Shown here: positions 42,561-50,615 of the stretch, piece by piece
Layout: each line of letters opens with the position of its first letter
Numbering within the stretch: position 1 is the first letter of the stretch
DNA from: Acidobacteriota bacterium
GTDB taxonomy: Bacteria > Acidobacteriota > Blastocatellia > Pyrinomonadales > Pyrinomonadaceae
Length of the DNA stretch: 54,200 nucleotides
Assembly (NCBI GenBank): GCA_019239425.1
Contig: JAFAZX010000055.1
Location: 1 to 54,200 of the forward strand
Direction of reading: 5' to 3'
Notes under the pieces: model-generated
What the model was told of the DNA's origin: nothing
What the model saw: the letters and a program-made list of their open reading frames with translations, nothing else
Database searches by the model: none
Translations under genes and position numbers: made by a program

Positions 42561-42617
42561 ATTCTAATGAAGGCACGGGCGATAAGGAAAGCTAAAAGTT
42601 TTTATCATTGAGATAAG
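42561..42617 (-). promoter_or_regulatory. 57-bp shared promoter-like element, copy 2
   Basis: Matches 30499-30555 at 47 of 57 positions, same length. A promoter-like pair TTCCTT and TAGAAT spaced by 17 bases points to the receptor gene starting at 42465, about 90 bases away. The last eight codons and the stop of the pabB-pabC gene lie within it. Confidence 0.6.
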
Positions 42618-44373
42618 GGATGTTTTTAGGAGGTCTGGGGGAGACTTCGACCCAGCCGCGCACGCCGTTGACGAACCAGACGCGTGACGCACTTTCAAAA
42701 TCTCCCTTCGTCAGCACCCGCTCGGAGACTGCGCCGTCGCGCAGGAGCTTTGCGCGGAAGGTGCCCGCGAGCAGGCCGCACGCCCGGGGCGGAGTCCAGC
42801 GCTTCCCTTCCAGCTCGACGACGACGTTGCCGTTCGTGAACTCCGTCAGCTCGCCCTCCTCGTTCCAGAGCAGCACGTCGAACACGCCGCGCGCCTCCGC
42901 GCGCCTCGACTCGTACGCGCCGCGGTTCGTCGTCTTGTGAAAGAGGAAGCGGTCGGACTTCCTGACCGGAGTCCGCGCGAGCGCGACCCGAAGCGGGCCG
43001 CGAGGCAGTTCATCCAGCGGCGCGCTCTCGACCCGCGCGCGCCCGTTCTGCGAGACGAGCAGGCGCACGCGGCGCGTGTCGCCCCCGTGCTCTTCCGCGT
43101 GGCGCGCGAGCGCTTCAAGCACTTCGGAGACGTCGACCGGGATACCGAAGTAGTCCGCCGAAGCTTCGAGCCGCGCGAGGTGTTCGCCGAGCAGGCGGTA
43201 GCCGGACTCGTCGAGCAGCATCGTTTCGAGCAGCTCGAAGTCGGCCGCGTCCTCGTGCAAAAGCCTCGCCTTCGCGAGCGCCTCCTCGTACTCGCCGCCC
43301 GGCGTCGAGTCCCACGTCACGCCGCCGCCGACGCCGTACACGGCCTCTTTCGTCTCCCTGTCAACGACGACCGTCCGGATGGCGACGTTGAAGGCCGCGT
43401 CGCCGCCCGGCGCGACGAAGCCGACCGCGCCGCAGTAGACGCCGCGCGGCGCGTCTTCGAGCGCGGCGATGAAGCGCGACGTGCTCACCTTCGGCGCGCC
43501 CGTCACGGAGCCGCAGGGGAAGAGCGCCGCGAACAACTCTTCCAGCGTCACGCCCCCGCGCAAGGTCGCCGCGACGGTCGAAGTCATCTGCCAGACCGTC
43601 GGGTAGCGCTCGACCCTGAACAGCTCCTCGACCTTGACCGAGCCGGTCTCCGCGACGCGGCCGAGGTCGTTGCGCAGCAGGTCGACGATCATCAGGTTCT
43701 CGGCCCGCTCCTTCTCCGACGTGCGCAAAAGCGCGGCCGCCGTCTCGTCCTCCTCGCGCCAGCGCCCGCGCGCGGCCGTCCCCTTCATCGGGCGCGTCTC
43801 GACGCGGCGGCCCCTGCGGCGGAAGAACAACTCCGGCGAGGCCGAGAGCACGCGGAAGCGGCCGGCGTTGACGTACGCGCCGAAGCCCGACCTCTGCGCC
43901 GCGCGCAGGCGTTCGTAGAGGGCGAAGTCGTCGCCCTCGAAACGCGCCCGGAGTCTGAAAGTGTAGTTGACCTGATAGGTGTCGCCGCGCGCGATGGCCT
44001 CCCGCACGGCCTCGACGTTGCGCTCGTACTCCGCGCGGCAGACGGAGGACTTCCACCCGGAGACGCGAAACTCTCCGGCGGCATTCTTAACTTCCGAAGC
44101 GCCTTCGAAGAGTCCGAACCAGAGCAGCGGCAGGTCTTTCGAATGTGGCCTCGCCGCGAGGGCCTGGTCGAAGGCGGGCGCGGCCTCGTAGGCGACGAAC
44201 CCCACGGCGTAGAGACCTTCGGACGCGGCGCGCTCGACGCGCCTCAGCGCCGGGCGTACTTCATCCAGCGTACGGGCGGAGACTACCTCGACGGGATTCG
44301 TGAAGAAGGCGCGGCCGCAGTCGTCTGCGAAGTCGAGGACTGCGGCCGGCGTTTCGTTCGGAGGGGGATTCAT
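42592..44373 (-). CDS. Aminodeoxychorismate synthase/lyase fusion (PabB-PabC)
   Basis: A 593-residue bifunctional enzyme for the 4-aminobenzoate branch of folate synthesis. Residues about 1-360 are chorismate-binding PabB: GDTYQVNYTFRL, SASPELFFRR, MKGTAARG, LMIVDLLRNDLGRVA, and PCGSVTGAPKVSTSRFI. Residues about 370-590 are a class IV pyridoxal-phosphate lyase (PabC): FELLETMLL, the probable Schiff-base lysine in RFLFHKTTNRGAYE, LTEFTNGNVVVE and GLLAGTFR. The PabA glutaminase is not in the window. ATG 44373 lies 7 bases from a repeat arm and has no clear ribosome site. Its final codons are formed by the 57-bp shared element. Confidence 0.92.
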   Translation of the reverse strand: MNPPPNETPAAVLDFADDCGRAFFTNPVEVVSARTLDEVRPALRRVERAASEGLYAVGFVAYEAAPAFDQALAARPHSKDLPLLWFGLFEGASEVKNAAGEFRVSGWKSSVCRAEYERNVEAVREAIARGDTYQVNYTFRLRARFEGDDFALYERLRAAQRSGFGAYVNAGRFRVLSASPELFFRRRGRRVETRPMKGTAARGRWREEDETAAALLRTSEKERAENLMIVDLLRNDLGRVAETGSVKVEELFRVERYPTVWQMTSTVAATLRGGVTLEELFAALFPCGSVTGAPKVSTSRFIAALEDAPRGVYCGAVGFVAPGGDAAFNVAIRTVVVDRETKEAVYGVGGGVTWDSTPGGEYEEALAKARLLHEDAADFELLETMLLDESGYRLLGEHLARLEASADYFGIPVDVSEVLEALARHAEEHGGDTRRVRLLVSQNGRARVESAPLDELPRGPLRVALARTPVRKSDRFLFHKTTNRGAYESRRAEARGVFDVLLWNEEGELTEFTNGNVVVELEGKRWTPPRACGLLAGTFRAKLLRDGAVSERVLTKGDFESASRVWFVNGVRGWVEVSPRPPKNIPYLNDKNF

Positions 44374-44379
44374 AAGAAA

Positions 44380-44509
44380 AGTAGGCAGTAGGCAGTAAGA
44401 AGGTTTTGGGTGCTAGGTGCTGGGTGCTGGATAGGACAAGCCGCACTTACCCAACACCTAACACCCAGCACCCAGCACCCTCTTCACCGCCATCTGCCTA
44501 CTGCCTACT
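44380..44509. repeat. Nested inverted repeats of two different heptamers
   Basis: The outer arms 44380-44395 and 44494-44509 are perfectly complementary (16 bases of GTAGGCA units). Inside them, 44408-44433 and 44448-44480 form a second, imperfect pair made of GGGTGCT units, three on the left and four on the right. It starts 5 bases beyond the stop of the leftward metalloprotease-like gene and ends next to the pabB-pabC start. Confidence 0.9.
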
Positions 44510-44514
44510 GCCCT

Positions 44515-45804
44515 TCACAGCGCCTTCACCAGCGCCTTCGCGTCGACGCCTTCGGGCACGCCCTCGACGACGACGACCGCGCCGCCCTGGCGCTCGACGA
44601 CGACCGCGCCCTCCGCCGTCTTCCAGACCTGACGGTCGGCGGGCGCGACCTCCGAAGGCTCCGCGCCGTAGCGCTTCGACGTGCGCCGCACGTACGCGTC
44701 GTAGAACTCGCGCGCGTCCGCCTCGGTGTCCCAGACGGTCTTGAGCACGACGACCACGTCCGTCTTCTTCGGCCCCGTGAAGAGCGCGTAGCGGTCGCCG
44801 CCCCAGCCCGCCGCCGCGCGCTTTGACACGTCCACCGACTGGAGGAACTCGTCGAGCAGCATGTAGCAGCCCCACTCGCCCTGCACGTCGTTGTCGGCCA
44901 TCCGCCAGCCGCGCCCGAGCGCCGCCGACACGTCGCGCACCGACACCTTCTGCGGCAGCTCGTTCGCCGCGTACTTCTCGCCGTGCAGAATCTGCTCGGA
45001 CGACTTCGGCAGGTTCTTGTAGGCGTTTGATACCGCCTCCCAGCCGCCCTGCTTGTAGACCTGCATGACCCACGTCAGGCCCTGCAGGTACGGGAAGAGC
45101 ATCTGCTCGCGCAGGACGCGCGGCGCGCTCTCGATCTGCTCGCTGGCCGACGCGCCGCCCGACATCATCGACTTGAAGAAGGCGAGCTGGCGGAGGGGGT
45201 CGCGCGCGACGTACTGCATCATCAGGAAGGAGGCGTCGCCCTCGACGAGCGCGTGCGCGGCCATCTCGGCGTCGGAGTCGTGCTTGGGCCAGTCCTCGAA
45301 GCGGCGGAGGTTGAAGTGCTGATCCTGGAGGGCGTGCGTCAGCTCGTGCGCCATCACGGGCTTCTGGCCGTCGATGTCGATCCAGTCGGCGAGGTAGAAC
45401 TCCTGCGTCTTCGGGTCGTAGTAGCCGGCGACCTGCTCGGTGAGCAGCTTGACGACGAAGGGGCGGAGCTGGAAGTCGGCCGGCACGAGCCCGAACTTCC
45501 TGAGCGCCGTCTCGCTGGCCGCGGTCTCCTCGGGCGTCGCGCTCTCGTCGAGGTTGCGGAGGATCATCTGCTCGATCTCGGCGCGGGACTGCGCGCCGCT
45601 CTTGACGGGGCGGAGCACGGGCAGTTTGCGCAGCTCGCTCGTCTCGCGCAGGACTTCGGCCGTCGCCTCTCGCACGGCGGCCGTCTTCGGGTTGACGGCC
45701 GCGGGCTTCGCCTTCTGCGCGTAGACGCCCGCGCCCGAAGTCGCCAGGCAGACGCACGCGGCGGCCAGCGCGGCCCACCTCCCCGCCCTGATTTTCTTTG
45801 ACAT
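44515..45804 (-). CDS. Exported putative zinc metalloprotease
   Basis: A 429-residue exported protein. The signal peptide ends in GAGVYAQ at about residue 30. A zincin motif HELTH is at 153-157 within QKPVMAHELTHALQDQHF, and a downstream AHALVEGDASF segment supplies the likely third ligand glutamate. These features fit a gluzincin-like peptidase, though no known family was named. The C-terminal region (about 330-429) has a compact domain that binds nothing evident. ATG 45804 with AAGGG upstream is preferred over the open frame to 45921. Confidence 0.78.
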   Translation of the reverse strand: MSKKIRAGRWAALAAACVCLATSGAGVYAQKAKPAAVNPKTAAVREATAEVLRETSELRKLPVLRPVKSGAQSRAEIEQMILRNLDESATPEETAASETALRKFGLVPADFQLRPFVVKLLTEQVAGYYDPKTQEFYLADWIDIDGQKPVMAHELTHALQDQHFNLRRFEDWPKHDSDAEMAAHALVEGDASFLMMQYVARDPLRQLAFFKSMMSGGASASEQIESAPRVLREQMLFPYLQGLTWVMQVYKQGGWEAVSNAYKNLPKSSEQILHGEKYAANELPQKVSVRDVSAALGRGWRMADNDVQGEWGCYMLLDEFLQSVDVSKRAAAGWGGDRYALFTGPKKTDVVVVLKTVWDTEADAREFYDAYVRRTSKRYGAEPSEVAPADRQVWKTAEGAVVVERQGGAVVVVEGVPEGVDAKALVKAL

Positions 45805-45868
45805 CACGAACCCTTCGCTTTTATAGTCCGCTGAAACCGGAACGACTCTCGCGGCCCTTTTGGAGACG

Positions 45869-46330
45869 ATGCAACCCATCGAAGCCGACGCCCTCTTCGA
45901 CGACTGGCACGAGACGACCATCCGCGTCCGCTACGCCGAGACGGACAGGATGGGCGTAGTGTACCACGCGAACTACCTCGTCTGGTTCGAGATCGGGCGC
46001 ACGGAGTTCTGCCGCGCGCGCGGCTTCGCCTACAAGGACATGGAGGAGAACGACCGCGCGTTCCTCGTCGTGGCCGAAAGCTACTGCCGCTACAAGGCGC
46101 CCGCGCGCTACGACGACGAGCTGATCGTGCGGACTCACATCACCGAGCTGCGGCGCCGCTCGGTGCGCTTCGGCTACGAGATCATCAACGCCGCGGACGG
46201 CCGCATCATCGCCGAGGGCGAGACGGGCCACGTCGTCACCGACGCCAACAACCGAGTCATCTCCCTCCCCGAGAGCTACCGCCTCGCCCTCAGCTCCCCC
46301 CCGCTCCCACACTCGCCCGAAGGCGAGTAG
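45869..46330 (+). CDS. Acyl-CoA thioesterase of the YbgC/4HBT hotdog family
   Basis: A 153-residue hotdog-fold protein. The YbgC signature VRYAETDRMGVVYHANYLVWFEIGR is complete, including the catalytic Asp (TDRMG). The rest (YKAPARYDDELIVRTHI, RFGYEIINAADGRIIAEGETGHVVTD) matches the family. Members hydrolyse short- or medium-chain acyl-CoA or acyl carrier intermediates; the substrate cannot be told. ATG 45869 has GGAG at close spacing; an in-frame TTG at 45860 is the alternative. It is divergent from the metalloprotease-like gene with 64 bases between. Confidence 0.88.
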   Translation: MQPIEADALFDDWHETTIRVRYAETDRMGVVYHANYLVWFEIGRTEFCRARGFAYKDMEENDRAFLVVAESYCRYKAPARYDDELIVRTHITELRRRSVRFGYEIINAADGRIIAEGETGHVVTDANNRVISLPESYRLALSSPPLPHSPEGE

Positions 46331-46339
46331 ACAAGCCGA

Positions 46340-46432
46340 GGCGGAAGCCCGACCGTGAGGGAGGGCGTACGTCTCCCATCAAGACGCAAGCCGAGCAAGA
46401 CCGACGCCCTCCCTCACGGTCGGGCTTCCGCC
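46340..46432. repeat. Perfect 29-bp inverted repeat between convergent genes
   Basis: Arms 46340-46368 and 46404-46432 are fully complementary, with a 35-base loop. It lies between the thioesterase stop and the ymdB stop. It is followed at 46441-46460 by 20 bases identical to 44499-44518, containing GTAGGCA units on the minus strand. Confidence 0.9.
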
Positions 46433-46456
46433 ACTGTGCTTACTGCCTACTGCCCT

Positions 46457-47242
46457 TCACGACTCGTGCGGCAGGTTGATGCGGGAGATTTCGCGGGCGC
46501 GGCCCGTCGCGTCGTCGATGTCGAGGAGGGCGGCGCAGATGCGCACGTCGCCTTTGGAGTGCTCGGCGCGCGGGGCGGCGGGGTTGAGGAAGCGCGCGAG
46601 CGCGCCGTCGCGCTCCATCCCGATGCAGCCGGAGTAGCTGCCGGTCATCCCGAGGTCTGTGATGAAGGCCGTGCCGCCGGGCAGGACGCGCTCGTCCGCG
46701 GTCTGCACGTGCGTGTGCGTGCCGACGACGGCCGAGACGCGGCCGTCGAGGTGCCACCCGAGCGCGACCTTCTCCGAGGTCGCCTCGGCGTGCACGTCCA
46801 CGAGCCTGACCTTAACCCCTTCGTCCAGACGCGAGAGCAGTTCGTCGGCCGCGGTGAAAGGGCTTCCGTGCGTCGGCGGCATGTAGACGCGCCCCATCAG
46901 GTTCATGACGGCGACGCGAGCCCCACGCACCTCGCCCACCCAAAGCCCAGAGCCGGGCGTGCCCTCGGGGTAGTTGGCCGGGCGCAATAGTCTCGGCTGG
47001 CGCACGATGTAGCCGGCGGCCTCGCGCTTGTCGAAGATGTGGTTGCCGGAGGTCATCACGTCGATGCCGGCGGCGAAGAGCTGTTCGGCGTCCTGCGGCG
47101 TGACGGAGAAACCTCCCGAGACGTTCTCGGCGTTCATCACGGCGAGGTCTACGCGGTGCTGCTCGCGCAAGTCCTGTATGCGCTCCAACACCGCGACCCG
47201 CCCGGGCCGCGCCACCACGTCTCCGATGAAAAGGACTCTCAT
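46457..47242 (-). CDS. YmdB-family metallophosphoesterase
   Basis: A 261-residue member of the YmdB family (metallophosphoesterase). Metal ligands are visible in order: D8 in FIGDVV, E39-N40 in MNAENVSGG, N67-H68 in SGNHIFD, and H150, then THTHVQ. A family member in Bacillus is a cyclic-nucleotide phosphodiesterase needed for biofilm decisions, but the substrate here is unproven. No strong ribosome site precedes ATG 47242. It is the last gene of the leftward housekeeping block, set off from the 6S RNA by an inverted repeat. Confidence 0.88.
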   Translation of the reverse strand: MRVLFIGDVVARPGRVAVLERIQDLREQHRVDLAVMNAENVSGGFSVTPQDAEQLFAAGIDVMTSGNHIFDKREAAGYIVRQPRLLRPANYPEGTPGSGLWVGEVRGARVAVMNLMGRVYMPPTHGSPFTAADELLSRLDEGVKVRLVDVHAEATSEKVALGWHLDGRVSAVVGTHTHVQTADERVLPGGTAFITDLGMTGSYSGCIGMERDGALARFLNPAAPRAEHSKGDVRICAALLDIDDATGRAREISRINLPHES

Positions 47243-47254
47243 GTGCTTAAAGAA

Positions 47255-47326
47255 GTAAATGGTGAATAGTAAATCGTAAATGGCGAACCGCTCCGACCAT
47301 TCACTATTTACTATTCACCATTCACC
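47255..47326. repeat. Inverted repeat of GTAAATG/GTGAATA heptamers
   Basis: Arms 47255-47284 and 47297-47326 match at about 26 of 30 positions, with differences that keep the 7-base frame. Units are GTAAATG, GTGAATA and GTAAATC. It lies between the 3' end of the 6S RNA and the ymdB start. Confidence 0.85.
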
Positions 47327-47339
47327 AAAAGAAGGGCCG

Positions 47340-47549
47340 GGGGAAGAACCGCGGCGGCCGCTCCGAAGTCGTAATTGAACCTGCGTTAACAGGTGGGTGA
47401 CCTTGACCTTGCGGTCGAAGCCCTCGCCTCCGGCGCATCCCTACGGTGAGGGATCGCACTGGCGATGGCATCGGTCTCCCTAATTCACGACATAGGCTCA
47501 ACCATTGTAAATCGGTGGCGGGCCGCGCAGAACCGACTCCCTCAGCCTG
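47340..47549 (-). ncRNA. ssrS: 6S RNA
   Basis: A noncoding stretch directly downstream of zapA, the classic site of 6S RNA. On the minus strand the 5' half carries GTTGAGCCTATG and the 3' half CGACCGCAAGGTC followed by AAGGTCACC. These parallel the CTGAGCCGATA side of the central bubble and the AACC-GGTT stem followed by AAGGGTTAC in the Escherichia coli molecule. The ends pair: GGGAG plus GCGCGGC near the 5' end with GCCGCCGCGG plus TTCCC near 47341. A -10-like TAGTAT is at 47560-47555; no good -35 was found. 6S RNA mimics an open promoter and sequesters housekeeping RNA polymerase. Ends are approximate. Confidence 0.75.
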
Positions 47550-47659
47550 CCGAGATACTAGCACAGCCGTTCGCCCGCCGGCAGAAAATGTGCGCGCAAA
47601 AGCAGGCCCGACGCGCTTGACAAAAGCGCCCGTGCTCGGACTCCCCTGCCCGTCGTTTC

Positions 47660-48016
47660 TTAAGAGATGGTGATGCTGCTGGGGGCGGCCTGGTCGGCGG
47701 CGTGTCGGGTCTTGAGGACGCGGTCGAGCATCTCGGCGCACTCGGCGCTGCGCGCGGCGAGCTGCTGGTCTGTCTGCTCGTGGAGGCGCTTGAGGCGGTG
47801 CAGCTCGTCCGCGATGTGGAGCGCGGCGAGGATGGCGACCTTGAGCGAGTCGACCGTCAGCGTGCCCGAGGAGATTTCGCGCATGCGGCGGTCGACGAAC
47901 TCCGCCAGGCCGATGACGTACTCGCTGTCGCCGTCGGAGCGGATGTTGTAGGTCTGGTTGTAGATTTCGACCCGGATGGTCGGCGTGCCTTCCGCCGGGT
48001 TCTTGATGGCGCTCAT
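47660..48016 (-). CDS. zapA: Cell division protein ZapA
   Basis: A 118-residue protein. Residues 12-60 (IRVEIYNQTYNIRSDGDSEY then VIGLAEFVDRRMREI) match the ZapA globular head, and the C-terminal half is a coiled coil of the usual kind. ZapA crosslinks FtsZ protofilaments in the Z-ring. It follows the ZapB-like gene after 19 bases and precedes the 6S RNA, a conserved neighbour in other bacteria. Confidence 0.9.
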   Translation of the reverse strand: MSAIKNPAEGTPTIRVEIYNQTYNIRSDGDSEYVIGLAEFVDRRMREISSGTLTVDSLKVAILAALHIADELHRLKRLHEQTDQQLAARSAECAEMLDRVLKTRHAADQAAPSSITIS

Positions 48017-48035
48017 GCTTTAAACCCTGGGGCTT

Positions 48036-48320
48036 CTACCTGCGCGCGACCTCGACGGCCTCGGGGTCGAGCACGGCGATGGCGTCGAGCATCGCCTCGA
48101 CCTTCATGCGAACCGTGTCGCGCTCCGAGAGCAGACGCTCGACGTGTGCTTCGAGCCTCTCCTTCTCGTCCAGGAGCGCGCCCAGCTCGCGACGCACCGA
48201 GGCCAGCTCGCGCTCCAGCCCCTCCTTCTCCTGGCGGAGCGTCTTGGTCAGCTCGATGGTGCGGTAAATTTTGTCTTCGAGGTGAGAGAACTTTTCAAGT
48301 CCGGTCAATCCGACCATCAT
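48036..48320 (-). CDS. ZapB-like coiled-coil cell division protein
   Basis: A 94-residue, almost entirely helical protein rich in Glu, Arg, Leu and Lys with heptads from about residue 8 to 75. Its size, coiled coil and position just before zapA suggest a ZapB-like partner that links ZapA to chromosome or ring organisation. Sequence identity to proteobacterial ZapB cannot be assessed by eye. GGAGAAG precedes the tandem ATG start. Confidence 0.65.
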   Translation of the reverse strand: MMVGLTGLEKFSHLEDKIYRTIELTKTLRQEKEGLERELASVRRELGALLDEKERLEAHVERLLSERDTVRMKVEAMLDAIAVLDPEAVEVARR

Positions 48321-48420
48321 TCACTTCTCCGTGCGGCTGCGGCCTCGTGACTGCCGAGCGATTATGCGCCGGGTCGCGCGAGAGCGCAAGAGTTAACTTT
48401 GGGTGTCGGGTGCAGGAGTG

Positions 48421-48499
48421 AGGGTGTCGGGTGCTGGGTGCTGGGTGCTGGTTAGAAGTAGCTTTTAACCTGCACCCAGCACCCAACACCCGACACCCT
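48421..48499. repeat. Inverted repeat of GGGTGCT heptamers
   Basis: Arms 48421-48454 and 48466-48499 match except at a few bases. Units on the left are GGGTGTC then three GGGTGCT. Two more units (GGGTGTC, GGGTGCA) lie just outside at 48401-48414. It abuts the pheT stop codon and precedes the zapB-like gene. Confidence 0.88.
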
Positions 48500-50610
48500 T
48501 ATCCCCTCAACTGCGCGCCGAACTCGCCCTCAAGCGCCGCGACGACGCGCGCGTGCATGGCGTCGACCTCCTCGTCGCGGAGCGTGCGGTCGTCGGCGCG
48601 GTACTCGACGCGGAGCGTGAGCGAGCGCTTCCCTTCCGGCATGTTCGCGCCCTCGTACACGTCCACGAGCGCGACGCCGCGGCACTCTTCAATCCCGAGC
48701 GAGAGAATCGTGCGGCGCATCTCGCCGAAGGCGACGCGGCGGTCGGCGACGAGCGACACGTCGCGCGAGACGCCCGGGTAGCGCGGCAGGGGCGTGTAGC
48801 GCGCGGGGCGCTCGCCCACGGCGAGCAGCTCGGACAGGCTCACCTCGGCGACGTAGACCGGCTGGCGGAACTTGTAGCGCGCGGCCAGCTCTTCGGAGAG
48901 CCTGCCCGCGTTGCCGACCTCGCGCCCGCCTACACGGACGCGCGCCGCCTGCCCTTCGCGCAGGTGGCGGACGGACGCCGTCTCGAACTCCAGCGCGCCG
49001 ACGCGCATCGCGTCCGCCGCGGCTTCGAGCGCGCCCTTCAAGTCGAAGAAGTCGGAAGGGCGCCCCGCGGCCTTGCCGTCTTCCAGGGCCTCGCCGGTGA
49101 CGAGCAGCGCGAACGATTCGACCTCGACGGGGCGCGACTCGCCTCCGCCGTCCGACCCGGCGCTGGCGGCGAAGACGCGGCCCGTCTCGAAGAGGCGTAC
49201 GTCGCGCGTGCCGTGGTTGAAGTTGTGGCGCGTGGCTTCGAGCAGGCCGGGCAGGAGCGACGGCCGCATCAGGCGCGCGCCCTCGATGATCGGGTTCGAG
49301 AGCGCGACCCAGGCCCCCTCGCCTTCCACCTGCTGAAGGCCGGGCAGAAGCTCGAAGCGGCTCGCGCCCGTCTCGTCCACGCCCGAGGACTCTTCGATGA
49401 AGGAGATGCTGACGGCCTCGTTGGAGCCGGCGGCGGTGAGCACCTGGCGGGCCGCGCGGCGGCGGCGGTCGCCGACGAGGTACTCGCCCGTCACGGGCGA
49501 AGGCGGCAGCGCCTCTCCGATCTTGTCGTAGCCGTAGACGCGCGCGACCTCTTCGACCAGGTCTTCCTCAATCCGCACGTCCGTGCGCCACGTCGGCACG
49601 CCGAAAGTGAGTTCGCCGTCCTCGACCTCGCCCGCGGCCGGCTCGAAGCCGAGCGAGTCGAGTATGCGCCGACTCTCTTCCGCGGAAACTTTGAGGCCCG
49701 TCAACTCCTCGACGCGGCGCGGGCGCAGGCGGACGGTCGGCGGCGTGATGCGCTTCGGGTAAACGTCGATGGCGTCCTCGGTCGCGGTGCCGCCGGCCAG
49801 CTCGCAGATGAGCGCGACGCAGCGGTCTTGCGCGCGGCGCACGCCCTCGTAGTCCACGCCGCGCTCGAAGCGGTACGAGGCCTCGGTCTGCAAGCCCAGG
49901 AGCTTCGAAGTGCGGCGGACGGACTGCGGGTCGAAGTAGGCGCTCTCGATGAGCACGTCCGCGGTCGCGTCGGAAATCTCGGTCTCCTCGCCGCCCATCA
50001 CGCCCGCGACGGCGACGGCGCGCGCGGCGTCGGCGATGACGAGCATCTGCTCGTCCAGCTCGCGCTCGACGCCGTCGAGCGTCCTTATCTTCTCGCCCGC
50101 GCGCGCGCGGCGGACGACGATGCGGAACTCCGAGAGCTTCGCGAGGTCGAAGGCGTGCAAGGGCTGTCCCAGCTCGTGCATCACGAAGTTGGTGACATCG
50201 GCGACGTTGTTGATGGGGCGCTGCCCGATGGCCTGCAAGCGCCGGACGAGCCACTCGGGCGAAGGCTGAATCTTCACCCCGCGCACGACGCGCGCGGCGT
50301 AGCGCGGGCAGAGATTCGGGTCTTCGATCTCGACCGCCGTGAACTGCTCGGCCCGCCCTTCAACGTTCTTCGCCGTCAGGTCGGGCAGCTTCACCTGCGC
50401 GCCCGTGAGCGCCGCGGCCTCGCGCGCGATGCCGAGGTGCGAGAGGCAGTCGGGCCGGTTCGAAGTCAGGTCGAACTCGAGGACGTGGTCGTCGCCCTTC
50501 TCGTGGACGGCGTCCACGGCGAGGCCGGCCATCGTCAGCCTTTCGGCCAGCGGGCGCGGCTCTACGGAGACGCCGGTCAAGTCTCGAAGCCAGTTATAGC
50601 TGATGTCCAT
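48499..50610 (-). CDS. pheT: Phenylalanyl-tRNA synthetase beta subunit, short form
   Basis: A 703-residue beta subunit that pairs with PheS to charge tRNA-Phe. The N-terminal residues 1-35 (MDISYNWLRDLTGV) run directly into HVLEFDLTSNRPDCLSHLGIARE. The B2 OB-fold (EMAP-type tRNA-binding) domain of about 110 residues found in the Escherichia coli protein is therefore absent. B3/B4 and B5 (RLRPRRVEELTGLKVS) follow, then the catalytic-like core and a C-terminal ferredoxin-like anticodon-binding domain (RYPGVSRDVSLVADRRV). AAGGA just before ATG 50610 overlaps the end of the upstream gene. Confidence 0.92.
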   Translation of the reverse strand: MDISYNWLRDLTGVSVEPRPLAERLTMAGLAVDAVHEKGDDHVLEFDLTSNRPDCLSHLGIAREAAALTGAQVKLPDLTAKNVEGRAEQFTAVEIEDPNLCPRYAARVVRGVKIQPSPEWLVRRLQAIGQRPINNVADVTNFVMHELGQPLHAFDLAKLSEFRIVVRRARAGEKIRTLDGVERELDEQMLVIADAARAVAVAGVMGGEETEISDATADVLIESAYFDPQSVRRTSKLLGLQTEASYRFERGVDYEGVRRAQDRCVALICELAGGTATEDAIDVYPKRITPPTVRLRPRRVEELTGLKVSAEESRRILDSLGFEPAAGEVEDGELTFGVPTWRTDVRIEEDLVEEVARVYGYDKIGEALPPSPVTGEYLVGDRRRRAARQVLTAAGSNEAVSISFIEESSGVDETGASRFELLPGLQQVEGEGAWVALSNPIIEGARLMRPSLLPGLLEATRHNFNHGTRDVRLFETGRVFAASAGSDGGGESRPVEVESFALLVTGEALEDGKAAGRPSDFFDLKGALEAAADAMRVGALEFETASVRHLREGQAARVRVGGREVGNAGRLSEELAARYKFRQPVYVAEVSLSELLAVGERPARYTPLPRYPGVSRDVSLVADRRVAFGEMRRTILSLGIEECRGVALVDVYEGANMPEGKRSLTLRVEYRADDRTLRDEEVDAMHARVVAALEGEFGAQLRG

Positions 50611-50615
50611 AATCC

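Noticed and set aside
47340..47549. tmRNA, RNase P RNA or SRP RNA instead of 6S RNA
   Set aside because: The conserved tmRNA ends, the RNase P core strings and the SRP tetraloop domain were not found; the zapA context and internal motifs fit 6S RNA better.
48401..48499. CRISPR-like tandem repeats
   Set aside because: Units are 7 bases, contiguous, with no spacers, and arranged as an inverted pair. No cas gene is present.
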